The notes below the pieces were generated by a model that had not been told where the DNA came from, ran no database searches, and worked only from the letters and a program-made list of their open reading frames with translations. Positions 44,955-53,237 of a stretch of 55,782 nt of DNA are shown here, one piece after another. Position numbers and translations under genes: made by a program. The stretch lies in the NCBI GenBank assembly GCA_903904755.1, contig CAIVDV010000050.1, positions 1-55,782 of the forward strand. Reading direction: 5' to 3'. Each line of letters starts with the position of its first letter. Position 1 is the stretch's first letter. This DNA is from an uncultured Acidobacteriaceae bacterium (GTDB lineage Bacteria > Acidobacteriota > Terriglobia > Terriglobales > Acidobacteriaceae).

Positions 44955-47273
44955 ATGGCATTCTTTGGCAGCGCGCGGAGCCGCACCGTCTTCCTGCTTG
45001 CTGCGGGGGCGTTTGTGGTTGGGGCGGCCATTATTGCGCTGAACGCGTTTAACCCCAGGAATATCCCCCAACTGACGCCGCAGACCTCAGACGAAATTCT
45101 TGTTTTCAGCGGATTGTCGATCGTCGTCTTTCTGCTGCTGCTGCTGTTGCTGGTACTGCTGATTCGGAATTTGCTGAAGCTGTTTGTGGACCAGCGGAGC
45201 CGGGCATTGGGTTCGAGGCTGAGGACGCGCCTGGTGCTGGGGGCGGCGCTGATTTCGCTGGCTCCTGCCGCGTTCATGTTTCTGTACAGTTTTGCGCTGA
45301 TGAACCGGAGTGTGGACCGGTGGTTTTCGCAGCCGACGGCGGAGCTGCGATCGGATTCGGACCGGGTAGTGTCAGAGCTGGCGCACTATGCGGCGACGAA
45401 TGCGCGGCTGGAGGCGGAAGCGATTGCCGCTTCGTCGGCGGTGGACCGGGACGAGGCGACGGCGGACAGTGTGTTGCGGTCGCGGAGCATTACGCTGGAG
45501 GGCGGCTATGTGGCGGTATATGACGGGAACCGTCATGGGATTCTGGGTTATCAGTTGCCGCCGGAGAGTTCGCCGCGGAGCCTGCTGCTGCGGCTGACGG
45601 ATGGCAAGCCGATTGAGTCTGCGCTGCACGGGCCACTGTTTGCCGACATTCTGGCGGTGGCGGTGCGCAGCGACGAGCCGGTGCTGGTAATCAACCAGCG
45701 GGATTATGTTGAGGGTCAGGCGATGACGCCGGCGGGACGGATTGTGGTGGTGGGGCTGCCGATGCCGCAGGGGCTGAGCGAGACGGCGAGCCGGATTCGC
45801 GCGGGGACGATTGAGTACTGGACGCTGTTCCGGAGCCGGAACCGGATTCGCGAGACCTACTTTTTCATGCTTCTGCTGATTACGGCGCTGGTGTTTTTCT
45901 CGAGTATGTGGCTGGCGTTATTCCTGTCGAAGCAGATTACGCGACCGGTGGAAGCGCTGGCGGATGCGATGGACGAGATTGCCGAGGGGAAGCTGGACAA
46001 GCGGGTTGCGATTGAGTCGAGCGGGGAGATGGCGGAGCTGATGCGCGCCTTTAACCACATGGCTGGGGACCTGCAGCAGAGCCGCGAGGTGGCGGAGAGT
46101 GCGCGGGAGCAACTGGCGGCGGCGAACCTGGCGCTGGAGAGCCGGCGGCGCGAGCTGGAGACGATTCTGGAGACGATTCCGAGCGGTGTGGTGACGCTGG
46201 ATGCATTTGGCTCGATTCTGCTGGCGAACCAGGCCTTTGCACAGATGCTGGGCGAGACGGCGGTGGCCAACCTGATTGGCCGGCAGATCGTTTCGGTATT
46301 TGCGCCCGACTGCGCGGAGGATTTGGGCCGGGTGATTCGGCGGAGCCATCGGATGGGGACGGCGACGCTGGAGATGCAGACGCAGTTGCGGGGCAGGAAT
46401 CTGCATATGACGGTGACGAGCGCGCGGCTTGCGCTGGGCGGGGTGCTGGCGGCGCGCGGGCTGGGGTTTGGCAGCGTGCTGGTGGTGGAAGACACGAGCG
46501 AATTGCTGCGGGCGCAGCGTCAGCTTGCGTGGAAGGAAGTGGCTCAGCGGGTGGCGCATGAGATCAAGAATCCGCTGACGCCGATTGCGCTTTCGGCAGA
46601 GCGAATCCGGCGGCACCTGGACCGCACGACGGAGGAGTCGCCGGCGGTGATTCGGAAGTGCAGCGAGGTGATATTGAGCTGTGTGACGACGCTGCGGACG
46701 CTGGTGGACCAGTTTTCGGCACTGGCGCAGTTCCCGGCTTCGCGACCGAACCCGGCGGATGTGAACGCGATTGTGGAGAATGCGCTGACGCTGTTCCACG
46801 ACCGGCTGGATGACATCAAGCTGCGCAAGACGCTGGACCCGGAGTTGCCAGAGGTGATGGCGGATGGGCAGGCGCTGCAACGGGCGCTGGCGAACCTGAT
46901 TGACAATGCCGCCGAGGCGATGCAGGGGAGCCTGCTGCGGGTGCTGACGGTGGAGACGCGGCTGACGGAAGATGCCGCATCGGTGGAGATTGAGATTGCC
47001 GACACCGGGCACGGACTGACGGACGAGATTCGCGAGAGGCTTTTTTTGCCGTTCTACTCGACCAAGCAGCGGGGCACGGGTCTGGGGCTTTCGATTGCGG
47101 CGAAGATTATCCAGGATCACCAGGGCTCGATTCGGGCCGAGTCCAACACGCCGAAGGGCGCGAGATTTCTTGTCACGCTGCCGGTTCTCGATACACTTCC
47201 AGTTGAGAGCGCTGCAGAAGCACAGGTTGCCGGAAAAGCGGCCGAAACCCCAGAGCAGGTATCCAAGGTTTAG
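44955..47273 (+). CDS. Sensor histidine kinase, NtrY-like
   Basis: This is an inner-membrane kinase of 772 residues that phosphorylates the regulator encoded next to it. Membrane segments lie at about 11-32, 50-70, 95-117 and 301-322, with an external region between the last two. A HAMP linker (about 322-375, SKQITRPVEALADAMDEIAE) and a PAS domain (about 410-510) follow. The HisKA box VAQRVAHEIKNPLTPIALSA carries His535. The ATPase has NLIDNAAEAM, IADTGHGLTDEIRERL and GTGLGLSIAAKIIQDHQG. The layout is that of NtrY. The signal is unknown; nitrogen sensing is only implied by homology. Confidence 0.92.
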   Translation: MAFFGSARSRTVFLLAAGAFVVGAAIIALNAFNPRNIPQLTPQTSDEILVFSGLSIVVFLLLLLLLVLLIRNLLKLFVDQRSRALGSRLRTRLVLGAALISLAPAAFMFLYSFALMNRSVDRWFSQPTAELRSDSDRVVSELAHYAATNARLEAEAIAASSAVDRDEATADSVLRSRSITLEGGYVAVYDGNRHGILGYQLPPESSPRSLLLRLTDGKPIESALHGPLFADILAVAVRSDEPVLVINQRDYVEGQAMTPAGRIVVVGLPMPQGLSETASRIRAGTIEYWTLFRSRNRIRETYFFMLLLITALVFFSSMWLALFLSKQITRPVEALADAMDEIAEGKLDKRVAIESSGEMAELMRAFNHMAGDLQQSREVAESAREQLAAANLALESRRRELETILETIPSGVVTLDAFGSILLANQAFAQMLGETAVANLIGRQIVSVFAPDCAEDLGRVIRRSHRMGTATLEMQTQLRGRNLHMTVTSARLALGGVLAARGLGFGSVLVVEDTSELLRAQRQLAWKEVAQRVAHEIKNPLTPIALSAERIRRHLDRTTEESPAVIRKCSEVILSCVTTLRTLVDQFSALAQFPASRPNPADVNAIVENALTLFHDRLDDIKLRKTLDPELPEVMADGQALQRALANLIDNAAEAMQGSLLRVLTVETRLTEDAASVEIEIADTGHGLTDEIRERLFLPFYSTKQRGTGLGLSIAAKIIQDHQGSIRAESNTPKGARFLVTLPVLDTLPVESAAEAQVAGKAAETPEQVSKV

Positions 47274-47275
47274 AT

Positions 47276-48676
47276 ATGAATCATGTATTGATTGTTGATG
47301 ATGAGGCGGAGATCCGGGCGTCGCTTGAGGATATTTTGGGCGAGGAAGGGTACTCTGCGGCTTCGGCCGCGACGGCAGCGGAGGCGATGACGCTGCTGCA
47401 GGACGCGCCGTATGACGTGGTGCTGCTGGACATTTGGCTGCCGGACCGGGATGGGCTGGATGTGCTGGCGGATATCCATGCGTTTTCGGCGGAGTCGCGC
47501 CCGGAGGTGATCATCATTTCCGGTCACGGCACGATTGAGACGGCGGTGCGGGCGACGAAGCTGGGGGCGTATGACTTCCTGGAGAAGCCACTTTCGCTGG
47601 AAAAGACGCTGATTGTGCTGAAGAATGCGGCCGAGGCGCGACGGTTGCGCCGGCATAATCTGGAGTTTCAGCGTCAGTTCAGTGTACAGAGTTCGCTGAC
47701 GGGCGACAGCGTGCCGGTGAAGGCGCTGCGGCAGCAGATTCGGCTGATGGCACCGACGAATGGGCGGGTGCTGATTTATGGCGAGTCGGGAACGGGAAAA
47801 GAGCTGATTGCGCGGGCGATCCACGCAGAGAGTTTGCGGAAGGACCGGGTGTTTGTGGAGCTGAACTGCGCGGCGATTCCCGAGGCGCATATTGAGGCGG
47901 AGCTGTTTGGATACAGGAACGGGGCGCATCCTGGTGCGCATTTGGGTGCGCAACTGGGAGTGTCGGGGGCGGCGCAGAATATTCCGGCGGAGAAGCGGGG
48001 GACGCTGGAGCGGGCTGACGGGGGAACTCTGTTTCTGGACGAAGTGGGCGACATGAGCCTGAAGACGCAGGCCAAGGTGCTGAGCGCGCTGGACGAGCAG
48101 TTGTTTACGCCGATTGGGGGGGCGCAGCCGATTCGGGTGGATGTGCGGATTATTGCGGCGACGAACAAGAATCTGGAAGAGGAGATTCAGAAGGGGAACT
48201 TCCGCGAGGACCTGTTTTACCGGCTGAATGTGGTGCCGTTTTCGGTGCCTCCGCTGCGGGAGCGGAAGCAGGATATTCCGCCGCTGGTGCGTGAGTTTCT
48301 GCTGGAGTTTGGGCGGCAGTACGGTCGGCCGCGCGTGGAGATGAGCGAGGAAGCGCTGAGTGTGCTGGGTGAGCATAGCTGGCCGGGGAATGTGCGGGAG
48401 CTGCGGAACCTGGTGGAGCGGGTGCTGATTTTGAATCCGCGGACGCTGCGGATTGAGCGGAAGCATTTGCCGCCCTTGACGCAGCGGGCAACGGCGCGTC
48501 CGGCGGATGACTTTGCGAGTCTGCAGCAGGCGCGGGATGCATATGAGCGGGATTACATCCTGAAGAAGCTGGAAGAGGCGCGGAACAATGTGAGCCGTGC
48601 GGCGGAGCTGCTGGGGCTGGAGCGGAGCCATTTGTACCGGAAGATGAAGGCGCTGGGGATAGCGGTGCGGGAGTGA
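47276..48676 (+). CDS. NtrX-like AAA+ response regulator with altered GAFTGA loop
   Basis: This is a 466-residue regulator with a receiver (VLIVDDEAEIRASLEDILGE; Asp52 in VVLLDIWLPDRDGL), an AAA+ domain (Walker A IYGESGTGKELIARAIHAE, Walker B GGTLFLDEVGDMSLKTQAK, arginine region RLNVVPFSVPPLRERKQDIP) and a Fis-type helix-turn-helix (NNVSRAAELLGLERSHLYRK). The sigma-54-contacting GAFTGA motif is replaced by GAHPGAHLGAQLG (residues 216-228), encoded by three 12-bp repeats, and the loop is about 14 residues longer than usual. It may therefore not activate sigma-54. It starts 2 nt after the kinase gene. Confidence 0.93.
   Translation: MNHVLIVDDEAEIRASLEDILGEEGYSAASAATAAEAMTLLQDAPYDVVLLDIWLPDRDGLDVLADIHAFSAESRPEVIIISGHGTIETAVRATKLGAYDFLEKPLSLEKTLIVLKNAAEARRLRRHNLEFQRQFSVQSSLTGDSVPVKALRQQIRLMAPTNGRVLIYGESGTGKELIARAIHAESLRKDRVFVELNCAAIPEAHIEAELFGYRNGAHPGAHLGAQLGVSGAAQNIPAEKRGTLERADGGTLFLDEVGDMSLKTQAKVLSALDEQLFTPIGGAQPIRVDVRIIAATNKNLEEEIQKGNFREDLFYRLNVVPFSVPPLRERKQDIPPLVREFLLEFGRQYGRPRVEMSEEALSVLGEHSWPGNVRELRNLVERVLILNPRTLRIERKHLPPLTQRATARPADDFASLQQARDAYERDYILKKLEEARNNVSRAAELLGLERSHLYRKMKALGIAVRE
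47921..47956 (+). repeat. 12-bp tandem repeat inside the regulator's GAFTGA loop
   Basis: Three imperfect copies in frame: GGGGCGCATCCT (47921-47932), GGTGCGCATTTG (47933-47944) and GGTGCGCAACTG (47945-47956). They encode GAHP, GAHL and GAQL. The copies fall exactly at the place of the GAFTGA motif of sigma-54 activators. Confidence 0.85.
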
Positions 48677-48694
48677 AGTCCTGACCGAAGCAGC

Positions 48695-48730
48695 AAAAGG
48701 GCGACCATGGCGGTCGCCCTTTCTGTTTTG
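48695..48730. terminator. Bidirectional terminator between the regulator and the DUF4914-like gene
   Basis: AAAGGGCGACC (48696-48706) and GGTCGCCCTTT (48712-48722) form an 11-bp perfect stem with a 5-nt loop. The plus strand continues CTGTTTTG, and the minus strand continues TGCTG after AAAA/TTTT at 48695-48698. It stands between convergent genes and can serve both. Confidence 0.8.
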
Positions 48731-48742
48731 AATCGCCCTGGG

Positions 48743-50713
48743 TTATTCTTCCCGGAACATGGCGTGGGGGATGAGCTTCCAGTAGTCTTCCTGGTGTGCG
48801 CCGTCGAGGCAGGCTTCGATGATTTTGCGGCCGAGGGGGTCGAGGTCGGGGACGAGGAACTGCTTGAGTTCGCGGGCGAAGAACTCCTGCCACTTGCGAG
48901 CGCCCTCGTCGTAGACATCCTGGCCGCCCTGGATTTGCTCTTCGACTTTGAGGAAGACGCGGGGGATGAGGGAGCCTTCAATGCGAATCTGCTTGGGGAT
49001 GTAGCCGAGCAGGGGCAGGCGTGCTTCGTCGAGCTGCTCGCGGCCGAAGCGGGCAGAGCCGCGGCGGGCGAGGTATTCGCGGGCGATCCACTCGGCCATG
49101 AAGCCGACTTTCCATGCGCCGATGTGCTGGTTTGGGATGAGGACGTGGCGGGTTTCCGGGGTGTCGACGATCTGGTTGAGGAGCAGGTTGGCCTGGTCGA
49201 CGCGGCGGCCGGTAGCAAATGCCCAGTAGCTGCCGACGCCTTCGGACTGCATCTCCTTGGACTTGCTGGACTGGATGCTGGGGTTGGCGTGTCCGCGGGG
49301 GGCGACGAGACGCCAGAGCCAGGCGAGGGAGGGGGGCAGGATGTGGAGCATGGCGAGGATGCCGTAGAGCTGGCTTTCGCGATGAGTGGCGGGGCAGCGG
49401 ACGCCGAAGCTGCGGACGTCGACCTGACGGGGGCCGGTGAGGACGTCTTCGACCATGTTGCGGGGGAGGACGACGCGGGGGTTGGGGCAGGGCTTGCCGG
49501 GGGCGTCTTCGATGTGTTCCCAGGTGAGGCATGTGCCGCCGGGGACGATGTAGTGGTTGAGGAAGATGAGGGGCTGGGGGGGCTCAATGCAGGCGCGCTC
49601 GAGGTTGGGCGCGGTGCCGTAGGCCTTGATGTGGTCGACGCGGACGAACCAGCCGGCCTCGGCATCGGCGAGGGTGAGGCGGCCGCTGCGGCCCTGCAGG
49701 CTGGGGTGGGCGCAGGCCATGTCGTCGGCGATGGGCAGGAGGTGGCAGGCTTCAGGGAGGTTGAGGGTGCGTTCCTCGTTGGTGAGGACGTTGCGGCCGA
49801 GGAGGAGGCGGCCATCTTCCATGCGGTGGATGTGCTCGGTCATTTCGCTTTTGCCACCGCCGCTGGCGCCCTCGTGCATGATGACGGTGCGGTTCTCGTA
49901 GGGGGTGACGACGGCGACGGCGGCGCAGTGGTTGGTGGTCCAGCCCTCGCGCTCACCGATGTCGAGGAGCATGGAGTAGACGCCTTTTTTGGCACTGGGG
50001 CCGGGGTAGAGGTTGTAGGCGAAGATTTCCTGGTGAGTCTCCTGGCGGTCGTGGACGACGACCTGCTTGCCGGAGAAGTGGGTGTGGCGGAAGGGTGGGG
50101 CGACGAAGAGGACGCCGCCGGAGAGGCGGAAGTTGTCGGGGGTCTGGCTCTTGGGGATCATTCCCTGGAGGTCAGCGAGGGCTGCGGCGAAGAAGGCAGC
50201 CGCGCGGGGGACGATGGCGAGAGCGCCGTAGCCGAGCTTGTCTGGGCCGGCGTAGAAGGGGACGACGACGAGTTCCTGGGTTTTGAGCCAGTCGAGGGTG
50301 GCCTGGCGGGTTTGGGCAAAGGGAACGCCGAAGCGCTCCTGGTAGGTGGGCTTGTCGGTGGGGAGGTTGTCGCCGATGACCATGGCGTCGGGGTCGCGGC
50401 GGCGCATGGAGGGGTCAGGGAAGTTGATGGCGAGGCCGTTGCGGGCCTTGGTGATGACGGCTTCGGTGATGCGGCCGTTGCCGGGAACCTGGAAGATGGA
50501 TTCGTAGACGCCGTGGTCGTCGCGATTGCCGAGACGCCAGTCGGTGGTGCCGCTGGTGCGGCCGAGGGCCCAGTCGAGCAGGTCGGCGCGGCTCTCAGGC
50601 ACCTGGATAGACGGGGCACCGCTGAGGACTTCGATGACATGCGGGGGAAGGTTCAGGCGGCTCCACTCGGTTTGGAAGTTGAGCAGGGCTGTTTCAGCAA
50701 TCAACTGGGTCAT
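48743..50713 (-). CDS. DUF4914-like protein with PEPCK-like P-loop
   Basis: The function is unknown. The 656 residues from ATG 50713 (MTQLIAETALLNFQTEWSRL) contain MHEGASGGGKSEMTEHIHRM (about 290-310), a kinase-type phosphate loop like that of ATP-dependent phosphoenolpyruvate carboxykinase. Conserved-looking segments GYGALAIVPRAAAFFAAALA, IFLNHYIVPGGTCLTWEHI and IPNQHIGAWKVGFMAEWIAR also occur. I believe this is the DUF4914 family; that is from memory. AGGAAA lies 7 nt before the ATG. An open frame upstream to 50830 is not needed. It is single and convergent with the two-component genes. Confidence 0.75.
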   Translation of the reverse strand: MTQLIAETALLNFQTEWSRLNLPPHVIEVLSGAPSIQVPESRADLLDWALGRTSGTTDWRLGNRDDHGVYESIFQVPGNGRITEAVITKARNGLAINFPDPSMRRRDPDAMVIGDNLPTDKPTYQERFGVPFAQTRQATLDWLKTQELVVVPFYAGPDKLGYGALAIVPRAAAFFAAALADLQGMIPKSQTPDNFRLSGGVLFVAPPFRHTHFSGKQVVVHDRQETHQEIFAYNLYPGPSAKKGVYSMLLDIGEREGWTTNHCAAVAVVTPYENRTVIMHEGASGGGKSEMTEHIHRMEDGRLLLGRNVLTNEERTLNLPEACHLLPIADDMACAHPSLQGRSGRLTLADAEAGWFVRVDHIKAYGTAPNLERACIEPPQPLIFLNHYIVPGGTCLTWEHIEDAPGKPCPNPRVVLPRNMVEDVLTGPRQVDVRSFGVRCPATHRESQLYGILAMLHILPPSLAWLWRLVAPRGHANPSIQSSKSKEMQSEGVGSYWAFATGRRVDQANLLLNQIVDTPETRHVLIPNQHIGAWKVGFMAEWIAREYLARRGSARFGREQLDEARLPLLGYIPKQIRIEGSLIPRVFLKVEEQIQGGQDVYDEGARKWQEFFARELKQFLVPDLDPLGRKIIEACLDGAHQEDYWKLIPHAMFREE

Positions 50714-50923
50714 ACGCGCGTTTCCTGTTCTTTCCGGCCGGGGGAAATGGGAACTTCCCATCGGCCAGGTTTCGCGCAGGGACGCTTTGAGAAAGAGTCC
50801 CCACAGAACTCTTATTCCATTTGGCCCCATAAATGGCAGTGATGGGGGTCACGGGGAGGGGGAGAGGTTCAGAATGCGGGATTCGCGTCATTGATCTGGA
50901 AGCTGTCATGGTTTATCCATGTT

Positions 50924-50944
50924 TGGCATTGCAGTACAATGACA
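50924..50944 (+). promoter_or_regulatory. -10 box and inverted repeat before the RHH/PIN operon
   Basis: TACAAT (50935-50940) ends 7 nt before the ATG at 50948, implying a leaderless transcript. TGGCATTG (50924-50931) and CAATGACA (50937-50944) form an inverted repeat matching at 7 of 8 positions around a 5-nt centre. It overlaps the -10 box, a fitting operator for a ribbon-helix-helix antitoxin. The -35 (TTTATC, 50912-50917) is poor. Confidence 0.5.
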
Positions 50945-50947
50945 AGT

Positions 50948-51199
50948 ATGCGAATTGCGAAGACTGTTTCAATCACACTTCCTCCTGACCTTTTGCTGAA
51001 GGCGCAGGTTTGCGCGGAGCGGGAACACCGCACGATGAGCGAGTTGTTTCGCGAAGCACTGCGTCAGTACATGGTTCAGGATCGGGACTGGCAGTCGCTG
51101 CTGGGGCGTACGCGGGCTCACGGGCAGGCGATTGGCGTGATGAGTGAAGCCGATGTTGAGCGGATGTCCGACGAGTTTCGAGCTGCTCGAAGCCGATGA
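50948..51199 (+). CDS. Ribbon-helix-helix antitoxin
   Basis: This 83-residue protein starts MRIAKTVSITLPPDLLLKAQ, an RHH beta strand and helix, followed by EREHRTMSELFREALRQYMV, the second helix of a CopG/Arc-type DNA-binding unit. The polar C-terminal part (MSEADVERMSDEFRAARSR) is likely to bind the toxin. It overlaps the PIN gene by ATGA (51196-51199), so translation is coupled. The start at 50948 is preferred to the in-frame ATG at 50939 because the latter overlaps the -10 box. Confidence 0.87.
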   Translation: MRIAKTVSITLPPDLLLKAQVCAEREHRTMSELFREALRQYMVQDRDWQSLLGRTRAHGQAIGVMSEADVERMSDEFRAARSR

Positions 51200-51606
51200 A
51201 GGTGGTTGCCGACACCAATATTTATATTTCTGCGCTGCTGTTCGGCGGGGTTCCGGGGACGTTTCTGGATCTGGCCCTGCTGCGGGCGTTCCAACTGGTG
51301 GCGTCGGAGGCGATTCTGGAGGAGCTCGAAGAGAAGTTGAAGGAGAAGTTCCGGGTGCAGGCGGAAGATATTGAAGTTTCGCTGAGGCGAATCCGGGAGG
51401 CGGCGGTCGTCGTCAAGCCTGCTTTCTCCTTGCAGGTGATTGCCGATGATCCAGATGACGACCGGATTCTGGAGTGTGCGGTGGCCGCTCAAGCAGACTG
51501 CATTGTGAGCGGAGACAGACATATTCTGCGGCTTGGCAACTACGCGGGCATGGATGTTCTTACGGTGAGGCAGTTCCTGGATCGTTTGCAGCTACCTGGT
51601 ATGTAG
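51196..51606 (+). CDS. PIN-domain toxin (PIN_3-type putative ribonuclease)
   Basis: The 136 residues begin MKVVADTNIYISALLFGGVP, with the first catalytic Asp in VADTNIYISAL. A conserved Glu lies in SEAILEELEEKLKEKF, and DDPDDDRILECAVAAQADCI with SGDRHILRLGNYAGMDVLT supplies further acidic residues. This matches the PIN sub-group often named putative toxin-antitoxin system toxin component, PIN family. It differs from the VapC-like protein at 23197, so the two loci are not recent duplicates. Its stop abuts the end of the convergent secreted protein gene with no gap. Confidence 0.88.
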   Translation: MKVVADTNIYISALLFGGVPGTFLDLALLRAFQLVASEAILEELEEKLKEKFRVQAEDIEVSLRRIREAAVVVKPAFSLQVIADDPDDDRILECAVAAQADCIVSGDRHILRLGNYAGMDVLTVRQFLDRLQLPGM

Positions 51607-52674
51607 TTATCGGTTTTCGATGGGGCCGGTTGCGTTTTCATTGAGGGGGGCGCGGGGGTTGACCTGGAAGTCCCAGACGCTGGCGTTGATGTCCTTGTCA
51701 GAAAGGATTTCGACCAGGGCATATTCGCCGATGGTGAGCGGCTGGGTGGGGGTGAGTTTGAGCCAGTGTTTGCCGGGGAGGATTTCGGCTTTGGTGGGGA
51801 TGACGTCGTCTTCCTGGCGGACGGCGGTTCCGGCGGCGAGGTGGACCTGGCCGACGATGCGGACGGCCTTGCGCTGGTCGACGCGGACGATGGCGAAGCC
51901 GGCGGAGGGGGAACTGGCACCCTGCTTTCGGTTGCGGGTGGCGCCGGCACCGTGGGTGTCGACGGTGATGGAGTGGCTGAGGACGTGTTCGGCCTGGTCG
52001 GCCTTTTCGTCGGTGTCGAGGCTGAGGTAGAGGGAAGGCTCGTTGACGTGGAGGCTGATTTTTGAGGATGCGCCTTCGAGTTCAAAGAGCGCGCGCTGGC
52101 CGCCAAGGGGGAGGACGGCCTGGACGCCTTTCATTTTGACGAGTTGGAGGTCGCCGGTGGTGGCTTCGAGTTCGATGAGTTGGGGCGTGCCCTGGAATTC
52201 GTCGAGGACGAAGACGCCGTCAGCGTCGGGAAGGTTGAGGCCTTTGGCGACTTCGGGCATGCGGTTGCGCTGGTCTTCGCGCTCGGTGGCTTCTTCCTTG
52301 TCGAGTGCGGCGGCTTCCTGCATGGCGGGGGATTTGTCTTCAGCGAGTGCGGCCTGCTGGGCCTCCCATTTTTGTGTTGCTTTCCAATCGACGAGGTCGG
52401 CGGGGAGCTCTTCCCACTCGCCGCCGCGTTCAACGCTGATGTAGCGGACGCGGTCGGCGATGACTTCGTATTTGCGGACCAACTGGAAGGTGCCGTCTTT
52501 GAGGATGAGGCGGTGGTTGACCTGGACGCCGGGAATCTCGGTGCGGACGGGGAGGGGTTTTCCGGTGCGGTCTTCGTTGGTTTGCGCGAGGGCGGCGGGG
52601 GAAAAAAGGCAGCCAGCGGCGACCAGGAAGAGGGCGAGGGAGGCCCGTTGCCGCAGGTGGGTTTGGTGTCGCAT
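51607..52674 (-). CDS. Secreted protein of unknown function
   Basis: The 355 residues start with a signal peptide (ASLALFLVAAGCLFSPAALAQ). The Cys before LFSP is not in a good lipobox. The mature N-terminus has VNHRLILKDGTFQLVRKYEV and VRYISVERGGEWEELPADLV, beta-rich and resembling a small all-beta binding unit. A charged helical segment (ALDKEEATEREDQRNRMPEV) and a C-terminal beta-rich domain (LPGKHWLKLTPTQPLTIGEY, ALVEILSDKDINASVWDFQV) follow. Similar proteins are familiar to me from acidobacteria without known role. No ribosome site is clear. It is divergent from the His/Cys membrane protein. Confidence 0.75.
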   Translation of the reverse strand: MRHQTHLRQRASLALFLVAAGCLFSPAALAQTNEDRTGKPLPVRTEIPGVQVNHRLILKDGTFQLVRKYEVIADRVRYISVERGGEWEELPADLVDWKATQKWEAQQAALAEDKSPAMQEAAALDKEEATEREDQRNRMPEVAKGLNLPDADGVFVLDEFQGTPQLIELEATTGDLQLVKMKGVQAVLPLGGQRALFELEGASSKISLHVNEPSLYLSLDTDEKADQAEHVLSHSITVDTHGAGATRNRKQGASSPSAGFAIVRVDQRKAVRIVGQVHLAAGTAVRQEDDVIPTKAEILPGKHWLKLTPTQPLTIGEYALVEILSDKDINASVWDFQVNPRAPLNENATGPIENR

Positions 52675-52775
52675 CGTCGCAAGTTTAGACGATTGCGCGG
52701 GTGGATTGTCTTCCTATTGGGGCGTATTGCCTTGGAGATTGCGCAAAAGGCGGGGTGCGGCGCACCAAAACCGGT

Positions 52776-52803
52776 TTGCCGTGCGTCTAATCGTGTGTAT
52801 CCT
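52776..52803 (+). promoter_or_regulatory. Promoter of the His/Cys protein and TonB receptor
   Basis: TTGCCG (52776-52781) and TATCCT (52798-52803) are 16 nt apart. Transcription would start near 52810, about 32 nt before the ATG at 52842. It could serve both the small membrane protein and the receptor gene 75 nt after it. Confidence 0.5.
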
Positions 52804-52841
52804 TGAGCAAGGGCACTACCCCACAGCTCACATTGAACCGC

Positions 52842-53162
52842 ATGCAGAGAAACTTCCAGTTGCGCAGGGACAACCGGCGCGGAGTCGCTTCCGCACTGGC
52901 GGACTCGCGCGTGCTGGTGCTGTTTTGCCTGCTGGTGGCGGTGCTGCTGATGCTGGTGCAGGTGGCGCACACGCATCCGTTCAATACGGATGCGGACCAT
53001 TGTCCGGTGTGCGTGGTGATGCACTCGGCGGCGCCGGTTGCTGTGGTGGCGGCGGTGCTGATAGCGGTTCGGGCGAGCTTTACGCAGAAGCTTGCGCTGG
53101 CACGGCCGCGGGCGGCGATTTGGCGGTATGAGCTGTTCAATCGGCCTCCACCTCAGAACTGA
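52842..53162 (+). CDS. Small membrane protein with His/Cys metal-type motif
   Basis: The family is not recognised. From ATG 52842 it has 106 residues. A basic N-terminus (RNFQLRRDNRRGVA) precedes a membrane helix (VLVLFCLLVAVLLMLVQVAH). Then comes the motif HTHPFNTDADHCPVCVVMHS, with four His and a CPxC pair. A second helix (PVAVVAAVLIAV) and a basic tail follow. The His/Cys cluster facing the periplasm suggests metal binding. It lies 75 nt upstream of a TonB-dependent receptor in the same direction. An in-frame TTG at 52803 is an alternative start. No ribosome site is clear. Confidence 0.65.
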   Translation: MQRNFQLRRDNRRGVASALADSRVLVLFCLLVAVLLMLVQVAHTHPFNTDADHCPVCVVMHSAAPVAVVAAVLIAVRASFTQKLALARPRAAIWRYELFNRPPPQN

Positions 53163-53237
53163 ATTTGCCGATGAGCCCGCCGTGGATTTTGGCGAGGCCT
53201 CTGTTCCGCATTTCAGCAACCTGAGGAAATTTACCGC

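Noticed and set aside
48707-50842. Open plus-strand frame opposite the DUF4914-like gene
   Set aside because: Asp/Glu/Gly/Ala/Val composition typical of antisense frames; the minus-strand frame has a P-loop, a ribosome site and a terminator.
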